Source: Dendrocalamus latiflorus (Eukaryota; Streptophyta; Magnoliopsida; Poales; Poaceae). Taken from it: DNA of 64,000 nucleotides. The stretch's first letter is position 1; each line of letters opens with the position of its first letter. Under the pieces are notes generated by a model. That model was given only the letters and a program-made list of their open reading frames with translations, searched no databases and was not told the origin of the DNA. Position numbers and translations under genes: made by a program. Where the stretch lies: positions 19,603,683 through 19,667,682 of the forward strand of contig CM029669.1 in assembly GCA_017311315.1 (NCBI GenBank), read 5' to 3'. Shown here one piece after another: positions 1 through 11,723 of this stretch.

Positions 1-479
1 AGATTGGATAGTTTCTCCCCTAAAAAGCTTATCTATAATATTATAGAAATATATTATACTAATAAATCTAATTTTATCTCTAAAAAAATTAATCTAACTA
101 AATCGATGGCTGTTATATAAACAGTAGCCACATAGCAATGTTTATATAAACAGTACAGTTGCACATGACTGCATCTTCTAATATGTGGTGGCAACAACAC
201 GCCGCAATTGAGCCTCATCCCAATAATTTGCCATTAGAAATCTTGATAATAGAAACGTATAATGTAGGTGTGCACAGCACAATAAAGCATAACAGAAGTG
301 GTACAAGTGAGTCCAGCTATCGCCTGCTATTCATGTATGATTCCTTCGAAAAAGCAGCTTTGTCACCGTACAGAACATCCTTTTGTAGGACGATGTAAGA
401 TCTATTATATTATTGTGATGAGTCATAGCAAATTTTGTGAAGTGATTAAATAGTTTTGTAAAGATTGTATTTGGTTCGA
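1..479. other. AT-rich flank, no gene seen
   Basis: No convincing coding signal on either strand. The DNA is AT-rich with short random reading frames. It may include the left end of the first Copia LTR, whose boundary I could not place. Confidence 0.5.
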
Positions 480-523
480 ACTAATTTCTGAAAGTCTTAA
501 AAAAAATCAGAAATACTGTATGT

Positions 524-735
524 GTTTATGCAGTAGTACCGTTGAGCGGTAGTACCGACGTTGTAAACGCGGTAATTCCACTCGAACGGTAGTTCCGGTC
601 TGAGCAGCGTAACATTTTTTCCAAAGAGAACTAGTTCAGGTTTGTAAGGTACAGAAATACCGCTTTTGGGAGCGGTAGTACCGCAGTATGGTAGTACCGG
701 CATGTTAAGTGTGGCACTACCGATCTTTCTAGAAA
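524..735 (+). repeat. Cluster of GGTAGTACCG-type palindromic motifs
   Basis: At least seven near-copies of the palindromic core GGTAGTACCG or GGTAnTnCCG occur irregularly in about 210 bp, some as GCGGTAGTACCGC. Related copies (GGAAGTACCGCAGTG) recur near 2208 and at 8579-8720. The pattern suggests an LTR enhancer-type array, but function is inference. Confidence 0.6.
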
Positions 736-1493
736 AATAGGGTTTTGGGATTTGAGTCATGGATTGAGTTGGGATAACCTGGGTCATTGGATTTAGGTTG
801 CATGATGCATGTCTTGGGTAATGTAGGTTAAGTTGTGAAGAACTTGTGTCTGAAAGTGATTTCTTTGTCTTTAGATGTGCAGGGTTACTTGGAGTCAGCT
901 ATGGTCAACGATGATGATTGGGGCTAGTCACAAGGAGAAGTTGAGGCCCAAAACGATCAAGGATGCCGAGTGAGATGGTGAACTCAAGTATGGCACGAGA
1001 AATGTGGAAAATGTTGAAGGCGAGTTCGAACGACGAGATGGTGCCACATGGCTTGCACGGGCCAAGTGAGCCATATTTCAATGGAACCGGGATGGGAGAA
1101 ACTTGGCGACTCATGGCAAGCTAGTGGTGCACCTACACATGGCAAGTATGAAGACACCTACACGTGGCAAGCATAACGATTTCTTGTAGTGGTTGGTGAT
1201 GACCGGGTCAAGAAAGAGTATTTTGGTAGTTTAACCAAAATACCAAAAACCATCTTGGATCAAAACCGCGGCGCATGAGCGATGCGTTGGAGAGCGGTTT
1301 AGGTCAAGGTGGAGCTGGTTTAATCAAGGTGGATCAAAACTAAGGATTTAGCGGATGCACATTTATACGCTTTGAAAAGCATGTATAAATAAACTTATGT
1401 GAGTAAAATCCGTATGTGTGTAGTCAACGGATTTTTTTCTTTTATAATAGTGGATAGTATCCACTAAGATGAATGAGTGGCTGATTTTCCACC

Positions 1494-1500
1494 TATAAAA
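1494..1500 (+). promoter_or_regulatory. TATA box of Copia 1 5' LTR
   Basis: The motif CCTATAAAAGGG lies upstream of a T-rich leader and in the same direction as the gag-pol remnant. It fits the U3 promoter of a retrotransposon LTR. Activity is inferred. Confidence 0.5.
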
Positions 1501-2455
1501 GGGTTAGGATGGCGACATGTAGAGTTAACCATCCAACTCATCTCTTGTACTCACTTCTCTAGGTTTAGGGTTAGGTTTTGAGAGTGAGTACATCGGGTAC
1601 TTTTTATCCTCTAAGGTGGAGTGGTTGTAAAACGTACTTTCTCAAGTAAGCAATACATCAATCTTTGTGCAACTCTTCAGTTTCTCTTATTTGTGATTGA
1701 TGTGTTTGACTTTTGGTTGATTTTGATCTCTCTTCTTTCCTTCTTGTGATCTTATTGTGCAAAGGATATATAAGAGATGAATATAATCCTTAGGAATACA
1801 TCTCCACCCATCTAGACACTTTAATAGCAAGATTCACAAGAAACCCAGTTTTGCTTGATTTTGGTCTCTTTGGTCCATCTTTTAATCTAAGAGTTTTTGG
1901 CTTGGTTACTGTGGTGTACTAACTTGCTGTGACTTATGAGAATACATCTAGACCCTTCTTGGTCATCTTCATCTCACAAGTAAGTTGTATTCACCGATTT
2001 TGGTTTTGGCTCAGTTTTGATGCAATATTCCAACAAACTAAAAAAGGTCTCAACTTTGACCATAATTTTCATGATCATTTATTGGAATAGGTTCACAATA
2101 CCCTGGTGAAGATCCTTGCAAAATTTCATATCATTTGGATTTACGGATCAAAAGTTCCATCGATTCTTGTTTTTGAACTTTGGCTAAAATTACTATTCAC
2201 CAAGAATCGGAAGTACCGCAGTGCAAACAAAGGTACTTCTAAAAATTGGTAGTACTGCAATGCAAACAAAGGTAATTCTAATTTTGCTGATTCTTCTCCA
2301 AAAATTTCGGCAGCTTCTCTTGCTCGTCTTGTGGTGGATTCTCATCTTAATCTTCATAGTTTTATATCTATTGGAGTGAAGGAATGTTGAATACCTGAGA
2401 AAAATTAGAAGGCACCATTCACACCACCTTCTGTTGCCATATTTAGTCTTTTAAT

Positions 2456-2467
2456 TGGTATCAGAGC
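2456..2467 (+). other. Primer binding site, Copia 1
   Basis: TGGTATCAGAGC lies two bases after the LTR end. This is the standard primer site complementary to initiator methionine tRNA in plant Copia elements, and it fixes the 5' LTR boundary. Confidence 0.85.
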
Positions 2468-2508
2468 CTAGTTAGCTCTTCCCATAGATCTTAACCGGTC
2501 TTAAGAGC

Positions 2509-5015
2509 TATGGCAGCAGACAAGTATTCGACCAAGCCTCCTATCTTCGATGGGTTGACTATCCCTTTTGGAAGAGTAGGATGAAATCTTACATTTAGGC
2601 TTAAGACTATGCGATTTGAAAGAAGGTTAAGATTCGGTTTGTTATTTCTGCCGAGGATGATATCACGGTTATGAATATGCCAGACGTTGAGGCAAACACT
2701 AAGGTAATGAACTTCATCATTCAGGGTCTTAGCTGAAATGAGTTTGATCACATCTCTTATCTTAGACCGATGTTCGACATCTGGGTGACCCTCGATGCAT
2801 ATCATGAGGGCACCACACATATCAAGACTATTCGACAGGACCAATACAATGTGAATACAACAAATTCAAGATGCTTGCTGGTTAGTCCTTGAACGAGTGT
2901 TTTGGCAGATTTCACAAGATTCTGAGCAATCTCTGAGCTATTGATCTCACATACTCAGACTCGAATAATGCTCATCAAATGCTTTCTGCCTTGGACCTTA
3001 GGGTTTGGGAGATAAAGGTGATCACCATTAAGGACACGACTCATCTGTCGACCTTGACTCTTGACATGTTGTACTCTCGCCTCAAGACTAATGAGATTGG
3101 CATCGTCTCTCGCAAGATGAAGTCGCAATCGATGGCCTTGGTCACCGATCCCACTTCTGCTCCTGGACCATCTTTTGATGGTGTCTCTGGTTTTTCCTGA
3201 GCTGCTCTATGCGAGATGAGTGATGACCAATTTGGGTAGTTCCCAGAGAGTGAGTTAGCACTCTTAGTCAAAAAATTCTCTCATACTTATATGAGGGTTA
3301 GAGAGATAAAGAGATGAGGTCTAATCATCCGCTTTGAGTGTGGTGGCCCCAACCACATTCGAGCAAACTACCCCAAGCTGGAGAAGGGCAAGAACGACTA
3401 CGGCGGTACGAGCAAGAATGACTACATCAGTAAAAACCACAATATGAAGCCTCCAGCTCGTGATCAAGGCAAGGGGAGGAAGTACCACAACCTTAGCAAG
3501 GCCAAGAAACTCTTCCATCATGTCCTCACCACCTTCGATAACTTCGACTTCAACAACATAGAGGGCTGAAGCAATGATGACAGCGAGGATGATCAGCAAG
3601 GACGACGACAACTTCACCGGCATGTGCTTCATGGCTGACGAGAACGACATCAACGATGACGATCTCTATAACAACTCTGATGAAGTATGTCCCTCCTACA
3701 ACCAGCTCAATGATATTTTTTTAAGTTAGAAAAGTTTTATCTAGATATAGGGCTAGGTGTGGTGAGTTAAAGAAGGAGGTAGAGAGCTTGTCACGGGAGC
3801 TTACTTTACTTAGATATGCTTCCTTCCAGGATGATTGCGATGTATATGATTCCTTGTTGGAGATATGGAGAAGATAAGGACCTTACATGATAGTGTGATT
3901 TCAAAGCTGGATTTGCTTAAGGTGGAGAATGTTAATTTGCTAGCTGAGTTAGAGTTGTCTATAGTGCTCCTTTACATTTTGATTATGTTGAGACTACATT
4001 CTGTGCCTTATATGAGGATAATGACAATACTTTTAGAGGTTTATATACTATGCACCTTGATCTGCCTAAAATTTATGATAATTGTACCAACTTGAAGATT
4101 AGCTTAAAGAAGGCAGATCATAAAATCACTGATATGCAAGCTGCTTTGATGGAGCCAGTTGCTTCTTGTGCCAACTATCCTAAATTGATAGTTGAACTTG
4201 AATATGTTTTTAAGCAATTTCAGGACATGTGTGATTACAATAAGAAAATAGCTCAATATGCTTCTAAGGCACTTGTTAGCACACTATGCAATAATTGTGA
4301 AAATCTAAATTAATTACATTGGATTAAAAATGTGTGAACTTAACTAATGATCAACTAGAAAAACCATAATCTACTTGTTCATTCTATGCTAAAGTAGGAG
4401 AGTAATATAAGGAAATGCAAGAGACTTTTAGGAAGAGTTACGAGACCCAAATGGCTAGGATTAGAACTGCCCCCTTGTGTCTTGCAAAGCTCTCAAAATT
4501 GAGGCGGCCGCGTGTAAGGAGAGATATACACGTGCTACTTGATCTTTTCCTTCTGATTTTTCATCCTCTCCTTCTGGTTCCTCACCCTCTCCTTCTCTTT
4601 GTGCTTATTGTGCCTCTCTTTTTCGGGGGTATGAGTAACTCATGAACACTCTCAAAAAATTTGTTGGAGGCAAGAAAAGGCTCAATTTTATCTTAGATAA
4701 ATTTAAGATTTGCAAGTTTAATCAAGGTCTAGGATATGATTTCTTAGAGCAAGTGATAAAACATCCACCTACTATTGTTAGAGCTGTAATAGTAGGCATG
4801 ATCAAGGTTGAGCCTATGCCTAAAAAAGTAGTGTTTAAGTCTGCGAGCTTTGTCCAAGGGATTTCTGACAGTAAGATTGTGCCACCTGCAACTTTAACCT
4901 CTCAGAAGGCGAAGTATCATTGCACTTTCTGTCAGAAGGATAGACATGTGGTTGAGTTCTGCTTCAGCCGCAGACTCGAAGTGCTCCTAAGACCAACAAG
5001 AGGTCTAGAGTTGTA
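2509..5015 (+). pseudogene. Copia 1 gag, decayed
   Basis: Gag would form the retrotransposon particle. Translation starts at an ATG (MAADKYSTKPPIFDG) 41 bp after the primer site, as in SIRE-lineage gag, but the frame is broken by many stops and shifts. Recognisable blocks are LDMLYSRLKTNEIGIVSRK near 3085, a CCHC zinc knuckle near 3336 whose first and last Cys are replaced by Arg and Tyr (RFECGGPNHIRANYPK), and a second, intact knuckle at about 4920-4968 (HCTFCQKDRHVVEFC). Two knuckles and a long gag fit the SIRE/Maximus type. The intervening 3700-4640 is coiled-coil-like and badly shifted. Clearly non-functional. Confidence 0.7.
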
Positions 5016-5442
5016 GGTAGTTCTTCAGAGTCGCTTGGTTTTAGGCAGCATCGAGGACTTGGTTTTCAGGCTTCCTTTTGTTTTAGTCCTCATGTTGCTT
5101 TTGTTTAGGGTTTCCACCGTCCTAAGACATACCTCGTTTTCTCTATTGAGGTAGCTATCTACGACGTGATCAGCATACTACTATAGGTCAGACTCGCTCA
5201 TCAATACCGGTCAAATCTAGTATAAGGTTGAGGTCTGCTTCTGAACCATCTGGTTCTGTGAGAGGCGGAGTGCGTAGAGTAGTTAGAGGTTGGTCTTCTA
5301 TTTCTGTGATTGGATCTACTGCTTGTCGTGTGACTCAGTACTGGGTTCCTAGATCTGCTCTTATTTACCCTAGTACTAAGCCACCGATGTTTTCTTCTCA
5401 CTGACTCAAGTTCATCAAGCTGGGAAGGGATAGGTTTGGCTT

Positions 5443-8352
5443 GTCGACTCTAGTTGTTCTCGTCACATGACCAGAGATTCCCGCCGGTTCTCTTCCCTAA
5501 TCCGAGCTCCAGGTGATGAGACAATCACCTTTGAAGACGCTTCGCCAGGTAGAGTCATCGCTAAAGGTACTATGTGCAATAATTATTATTTTATTCTTAA
5601 GGATGTTGCCTTAATGAATAAGCTGCGTTATAATTTGCTATCGTTTTTCAGCTTACCGATGACGATTTTGAGGTAAGCTTTAAGAAAAATACTTGTAAAA
5701 TCCTTGATTCTTTAGGAAGTTTGGTTTGTGAAATTTTTAGGTTTGGAAGGATCTTTCGTGCTGATTTTATTGAGTCTTCTGGTGATTCTCTCCGATGCTT
5801 AGTTGCTTCTGAGTCCCATGATCTCTCCTTCTAGCATAAGAGACTTGGTCACATTGGCTTTGATAATTTGACCCGAGTGAGCAGCCACTATCTCGTTTGT
5901 GGTCTGTCTAAACTTAAGATGGTCAAAAACTTAGTTGTGCTCCTTGCCAGCATAGTAAAATGGTTGCCGCTTCTCATCCCCAATCACTGTGACTATGACT
6001 AATGCATCAGGACAACATTTTTGTATAGACACTATTGGTCTAGCTAGAGTGCAATCAGCGGGTAGGAAGTGATACATTCTTGTTGTGGTTGATGACTTCT
6101 TGAGGTTCTCTTGGGTGTTTTTCTTAGCTCAAATGATGAGACCTTCAACCATTTCCATGGTTTGTTCAATAGGTTGTCTGTTGAGCTCTCTTGTGCCTTA
6201 CAAGCGATTCACAGTAACAATGGCCCGGAGTTCAAGAAATCCTACTTTGAGAGCTTCTATGATGAGACAGGTGTAGAGCACCAGTTCTCGTCTCCACACA
6301 TCTCTCAGCAAAATGGCATTGTGGAGAGGAAGAACCGTACCTTGGTCGAGACGGCCAAGACGATGCTAGATGAGTATGCTACATCTAGGAAGTTTGGGCT
6401 GAGGCTATAGCCACCGCATGCCATGTTTTGAATAGAGTTTCTCTGAGGGCACACTTGCATCACACTTCTTATGAGTTGAGGTATGGGCGAAAGCCTAGTG
6501 TCTCGCATTTTTGTATTTTCAATTGCATGTGTTTTATTCTGAAGTCTGGGAACCTAGATAAGTTTGGGTCTCACTGATCTGATGGCATCTTTCTGGGTTA
6601 CTCAACTTCTTCACTGGGTTATAGCGTCTGGAACTGTGAGACCAGTAGGATCATAGAGACATATGAGGTTACTTTCGACAACGCTAGTCCTGGCACTAGG
6701 CCCAACATCTCAGGTCTAGTTATGTAGTCCGACGCTATTTTTGTAGATAATGAGGATGATGGAGATGAAGGTTGTTTACCTGCTCAGTCCATCCTTCCCT
6801 TGAGGTGCCTGCTTCTACCACTGTGCCTCAGGGAGATTAACTCTTACCTTCTAATTCTTCTGGAGCTTGTGGCTCTGCTCCAATCTCCTCAGCTCAGGAG
6901 ATAGAGACCACTTATTATTCTCATCTAGGACCTCCTCGACATATTCAGCATCGTCATCCTCCGGAGCAAATCATAGGAGATCTTCTTAAGCGTGTCACGT
7001 GCTCAAAGTCTAGCTTATCTCACTTCTGTCTACATTTTGCCTTTGTCGTCTCTTTTGAGCCCAAGGATATCTGTCATGTAATTTCTGATGAGTCTTAGGT
7101 CAATGTCATGCATGAGGAATTAGAAAATTTCAAGAGGAACAAGGTCTGATCTCTTGTTGAGCCCCCTAGTGGTCATAATGTCATAAGAACCAAGTGGGTC
7201 CTCAAGAATAAGCAGAGAGAGAGGATGGGGTAATCATTCGAAACAATGCTAGATTGTTAGCTCAGAGTTTCTCCCAGGTTAAGGGTTTAAATTTAGAGGA
7301 GACCTTTGCCCCTGTAGCTATGCTAGAGGCCATTAGGATTCTGCTTGCATGCGCAGCGTCTAAGGGCTTCAAGCTATATCAGATGGATGTCAGGAGTTCC
7401 TTCCTCAATGGGTACATTGAGGAAGAGCTCTATGTTAGACAGCCTCTAGGTTTCGAGAACCCTAAATACTCAAACCATGTCTTTAAACTTTCCAAAATCT
7501 TATATGGACTTAAACAAGCCCCTAGAGCTTGGTATGAAAGGTTTAAGTCCTATCTGTTGAGTTATAGGTTTGAGATGGGTATGGTAGATAAGACTTTGTT
7601 CATTCGCATGTATGGCAATGATTTTCCGCATGTCTAAATTTATATCGATGACATTATCTTTGATGGCTCTTCTTATGCTCTTGTTTTCCAGTTTTCTGAT
7701 GTCATGAATATAGAGTTTGAGATAAGCATGATGGGTGAGTTGTGCTTCTTTCTTGGCTTCCAAATCAAGTAGATTCAGGAGGTATCTTCTTGCATCAAGG
7801 CAAGTACACTCGAGACCTTCTGAGACGCTTTGACATGAATGATGGCAAGCCGGTGTCAGCTCTAATGGCGACCTCGACTACACTTGAACCTGATGAGGAT
7901 GGCAAACTTGTAGATCAGAAGGAGTACCGCAACATGATTGGTTCCCTCCTGTACCTCACTGCTTCGAGGCCGGACATACACTTCGTCATATGTCTATACG
8001 CTCGATTTCAGGCTTCTCGTGTCTCCCATCATCAGGCAATGAAGCGCATCTTCAGGTACTTTAGACTATGCTATCTGGTACTCTTCTGCTTCCTGCCTTC
8101 CCTTAGAGCCTTCTCCGACACAAACTTTGCTGGTTGTAGGATAGATAGGAAGAGTACTTTTGGCACTTGACAATTCATTGACACTTCTCTTATTTATTGG
8201 TCTTCTAGGAAGTAATCCAGTGTTGCACAGTTCACCGTAGAGGCCAAGTATGTTGCAGCCGCTAGTTGTTGTAGTCAGGCGTTTTGGATAGTTTCAACCT
8301 TGTGGGACTTTGGGTTAGCCTTAGATATTGTTCCTCTTTTCTATGATAACAC
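5443..8352 (+). pseudogene. Copia 1 pol (protease, integrase, RT, RNase H), decayed
   Basis: The domains are in Copia order. The protease site at 5443 reads VDSSCSRHMT, where the family has DSG. The integrase zinc region HKRLGHIGFDNL is near 5835. The integrase core at about 6030-6400 includes NGPEF and SQQNGIVERKNRTLVE. RT at about 7250-7640 includes QMDVRSSFLNGYIEEELYVR and GLKQAPRAWYERF, followed by YIDDI at 7640 just after an in-frame stop. The late RT and connection region at 7740-8080 includes GSLLYLTASRPDI. RNase H starts at about 8105 (FSDTNFAGC) and stops near 8352 at YDNTSQL, where it runs straight into LTR sequence. The C-terminal RNase H and the polypurine tract are therefore deleted. 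Numerous stops make it non-functional. Confidence 0.8.
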
Positions 8353-8362
8353 TTCTCAACTA

Positions 8363-8898
8363 GTATTCACCGATTTTGGCTTTGGCTCGGTTTTGGTGCA
8401 ACCTTCCAACAAACTAAAAAAGGTCTTAACTTTGGCTATAATTTTCATGATCGTTTGTTGGAATAGGTTCACAATACCCTAGAGAACTCTGTAAAATTTC
8501 ATTTCATTTGGATTTACGGATCAAAAGTTTTATCGATTCTTGTTTTTGAACTTGGGTAAAATTACTGTTCACCGAGAACCGGAAGTATCGTAGTGCAAAC
8601 AAGGTACTTCTGAAAATCAAAAGTACCGCAGTGCAAACGAAGGTACTTCCGAAAATCAGAAGTATCACAGTGCAAATAAAGGTACTTCTGAAAATCAATA
8701 GTACCACAGTGCATACAAAGGTACTTTCGATTTTGCTGATTCTTCTTCAAAAATTTCAGCAACTTCTCTTGCTTGTCTTGTGCTGGTTTCTCATCCTAAT
8801 CTTCATAACTTTGTAGCTATTGGATTGAAGAAGTGTTGTATACTTAGAGAAATTTAGAAGACACCATTCACCCCTCTATTGCCATATTCGGTCTTTCA
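8363..8898 (+). mobile_element. 3' LTR remnant of Copia 1
   Basis: It matches 1987-2453 throughout and ends in GTCTTTCA. It starts abruptly in the RNase H reading frame, so the upstream part of the LTR and the pol end were lost in one deletion. It is longer than its 5' counterpart because the roughly 40-bp internal repeat has more copies. Confidence 0.75.
8576..8735 (+). repeat. About 40-bp tandem repeat inside the 3' LTR, four copies
   Basis: The unit contains AAGTACCGCAGTGCAAACAA and GGTACTTCTGAAAATCA with small changes. Four copies are seen here but only about two in the 5' LTR (2205-2290), so the array changed length after or during insertion. Confidence 0.7.
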
Positions 8899-9796
8899 CC
8901 TTTGCTAGAAAATAACGCAGGAAAAAATATAGCCCTCTGAATCTTGAACAGCAGTGCCTCTTTCCTGGAAGAGAAGCAATGTATAAGAAGCTTTGAACAA
9001 GAGCTTGGTAGTCAATAGTTAGTTTGGATGTTGCAGAGCTTAATCGAAATATCAGAGGTAAGGTAAAATCAAAACAGCATTGTTCAGACTTCAGATAAAA
9101 ATTAAAGAGGTGTATAGGAAGAAATGGAGTATTTATTTTGTTTGTGAGTACTCAAATTTATGGCCTTTAGATCTCCATTCAATAGATCTCCTCCTCTCCC
9201 TTCTCTTCTATGTAATCCCATCCTCTTCCACTTCCCATCCAAACTCTAAGCCACCACCCGTCCCCAATCCCCACCCTCGTCGCCACGCCATCAGTCGCAT
9301 CGTCGCTGTCCGGCACACCGCCACCCTACGTAGCTAGTGGCGCCAGCGGCGCCCCTCTTTCTCCGCCTCCTCTCCAGCGGCCCCCTCATTCGCCACTCTT
9401 TCTTGCTGTTGGAGCATGAATCACGAGAAAAATTCGATGGATTAAAATTCAAGTACTCGAAGAAAAAAAAATAGTAGAGTACTCCTTAGCAAAAGCCAAA
9501 AAGTAAACACAAAGATGTATATCTTTTGGGACCAACAACGAAATTGTGATGCTTATTGTTGAGTTTACCTGCTGACCATTCTGATGATAGTATCCATGTG
9601 CCTTGCTGCCTACATGGAGGTAAAAAGAAATGTTCAACATCTTGAAGTCACTGAACAGGGACCATCTAAACAACTTGCCAAATCATCCTTATTCACTTCA
9701 TGGAGTTGGCAACATCGTAACTGTGATTTGTGAACTTAGGGTAATAAGAAATCAAATTGGATCATAACCGAGCAGTAAATTTCATCTGTAAAGCAA
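8899..9796. other. Between two Copia elements, no confirmed gene
   Basis: No long frame. Two exon-like scraps were noted but not called. One is a plus-strand stretch ending in a good donor at about 9056. The other is a minus-strand stretch near 9560-9670 ending in CAGCAG/GTAAAC. A C-rich, proline-like stretch lies at 9180-9400. Confidence 0.4.
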
Positions 9797-9801
9797 ATTA
9801 G
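9797..9801. repeat. Left target-site duplication ATTAG, Copia 2
   Basis: Identical to 17116-17120. The pair proves the ends of Copia element 2. Confidence 0.95.
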
Positions 9802-10038
9802 TGTAAAGAAACTCGGGCCCAGGATGAGAGTCCTGGCCCATGTTGGGCACCCCACCGTAGACTATAAATAGAGAGCCATACCCCCTCATTTGTACACACC
9901 TGATGCAATTGAAAGCAATAAAGAATACCAGGAGTTCTCTCTATCCCTCTGTGTTCAATCTATTATTCTGTGATTGATTCGTTCTTGTTCTAAGCAGAGG
10001 AATCGCTCAGACTGGTCGCCAGCGACAGTTCCTCAACA
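9802..10038 (+). repeat. 5' LTR of Copia 2 (237 bp)
   Basis: It starts TGTAAAGAAACTCG and ends CTCAACA, and matches 16878-17115. It contains TATAAAT at 9863-9869, which the 3' copy lacks. Confidence 0.92.
9863..9869 (+). promoter_or_regulatory. TATA box of Copia 2 5' LTR
   Basis: GACTATAAATAGAGAGCC is a strong plant TATA context. The 3' LTR reads GTAGAAATAGAGAGCC at the same place, so five bases including the TATA core are missing there. Confidence 0.65.
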
Positions 10039-10050
10039 CGTTATCAGCAC
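10039..10050 (+). other. Probable primer binding site, Copia 2
   Basis: CGTTATCAGCAC follows the LTR immediately, where a reverse-transcription primer would pair. The priming tRNA was not identified; pairing to an internal tRNA segment is possible. Confidence 0.55.
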
Positions 10051-10148
10051 AACTTCGCTCCGGTGAACGAGGTAATCATCAAAGCATAGATTGAATTTTC
10101 TAGATCGCTTTTGAATTCGCATTTTCTTTCGCGTTCTAGATTGAATCT

Positions 10149-10366
10149 CTACGGTGCAAATCCGCCTTAATCTACCACGAGCAGACCTGAAGTCGCCGGC
10201 ACAATGCCGATCGGTATATTGTGAAACAGTGTAGATGTTGATTGCACTGTAGATTAGAACGATGCAAATCCGCACTATCTACCGCGAGCAGATCTGAAAT
10301 CGCCGGCACAATGTCGATCGGTAGATTGCGAAACGAGGTAGATGTTGATTGCATCGTAAGATCAGA
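10149..10366 (+). repeat. 108-bp tandem duplication in Copia 2 leader
   Basis: Two copies offset by 108 bp (GCAAATCCGC at 10156 and 10264; CCGGCACAATG at about 10195 and 10303) lie just downstream of the 5' LTR. They differ at several bases. Confidence 0.8.
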
Positions 10367-11723
10367 AACGAAAATTTATGCATCTGTTCTTCCTGTTCGC
10401 GTTTTGTATGGCATCACAAAGAAAAAACACATTGCCACTGCATGCGGCCGCCGGCCAGAAGCCGGCCGTGGGGCATGGGGCATTGCCGGCCAGCAGCCAG
10501 CACCACCACACCAGACGCCCTGCATGGCGCCGCCGCCTCAGATGCATCGGCCTTCCGCCTGCATGCGCGCCGCCCCGAGCCGGTCTGGTACTTGCCGCCG
10601 GAAGCGCGCCGCCCGAAACCGGCTACTCCACGCCGCACCTGCGCGTACGTCGCCCGAGGTAGCCATGCTTGGTTGGGCGCCGCCGCACCGGGGCTGATCG
10701 ATGGAGTTGCTGGCCCCACCGCTGGTTGATGCCCGCCGCCCGCATGCGGCAGGCCCCTTTGCCGCCCGCCTTCTCCGCATGAGGCGCCACCGCACTGCGT
10801 GAGAGGCCGTAAGCCGCCCTAAATGGCGCCGCTCGTCGCCGGCTGCACGCCGCCTCCCCGCATGGAGCACCCGCCGGCTGACCGCGTCGCCCCATCCGCC
10901 CGCGCCACGCCTCACCGACCAGCAGCCGTGCCCGTGCCCTCACTGCGCCGCCGTCTCGCCGACCTCGCCTGAACCGCCCTAGCCCACCGCAAGGGTGGGG
11001 GCCGCCGCCACCGTGGGAACGGGGGTAGGGAAACCCTACCCCCCCCCCCCCCCGTGTTAAGCCGGCGGGGTGGGCCCTTTGGGTTGAATGAGGCGAGTGG
11101 GCCATAAGATCGGGAGCAAACGGGCCGGGTAAAGAAAAAAAAGGGGAGGGGGGAAGGAGTGGGCCGGCGCCGGGCATTTCGCGAAAAAAGCCCTCCGTTT
11201 CTCAGGTTATTGCAAAGAAGCCCTCAGGTCTTTAATTTAAGTCCTGCTTTTTGCAAAAAGGGCCTCGATAGTTCCGAAAATTACCGATAGGTCCTCTGTT
11301 TTACGTATAGGTCCAGAATTTTGAAGAAAACCCCTTGGTAAACCAGAAAATTGCACGATTTTTTTCTCTGAATTGAAAATTTGCGTAAACCCCCCAGAAA
11401 ATACAGAATTCGCTGAAATTTTATATTCTAGCATAAAAGGGCCTCGGGAATCCGAATTTTGCATTATTTTTTAGCATTTGAAGCTTATTTATTTATGCCA
11501 TTAGTATTCTCTGTATTTTCTGCATTTATTTACTGTTTTGATTAATTGTAATTGCTGAAAATTGCTTTTAATCACTGAAATTAGTAGTAAAAATTATAGA
11601 AAATGCATAGAAAATTATGAAACATTATGAGAACCTTTTGTACCATATATTTACCCGAAGTAAATTATTCCATGCATGTTTACCTGAAGTAAACTTATTT
11701 TATTTCGTTCATACACATGTAGA
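10367..11723 (+). other. Long GC-rich then AT-rich leader of Copia 2
   Basis: About 1.3 kb between the duplication and gag has no gag-pol homology. 10440-11180 is very GC-rich with CCGGCC and GCCGCC repeats and a C tract at 11039-11053; frames there on both strands look like composition artefacts. 11200-11720 is AT-rich. It may be an acquired or expanded leader. Confidence 0.5.

Larger units (their letters stand above)
480..2453 (+). mobile_element. 5' LTR of decayed Copia element 1 (SIRE/Maximus-like)
   Basis: Positions 1987-2453 are repeated at 8363-8898, and a methionine-tRNA-type primer site follows directly, so the right end at 2453 is secure (terminal CA appears as TA here). The part upstream of 1987 has no copy at the 3' end. 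It is assigned to the LTR because it holds a TATA box, a leader-like stretch and palindromic GGTAGTACCG motifs of the kind I associate with long cereal SIRE-lineage LTRs. The left boundary is not resolved and 480 is only a working value. Confidence 0.55.

Noticed and set aside
10242..11177. Several overlapping frames of 100-180 codons on both strands
   Set aside because: Extreme GC content suppresses stop codons. They lie in the leader of a Copia element and overlap each other.
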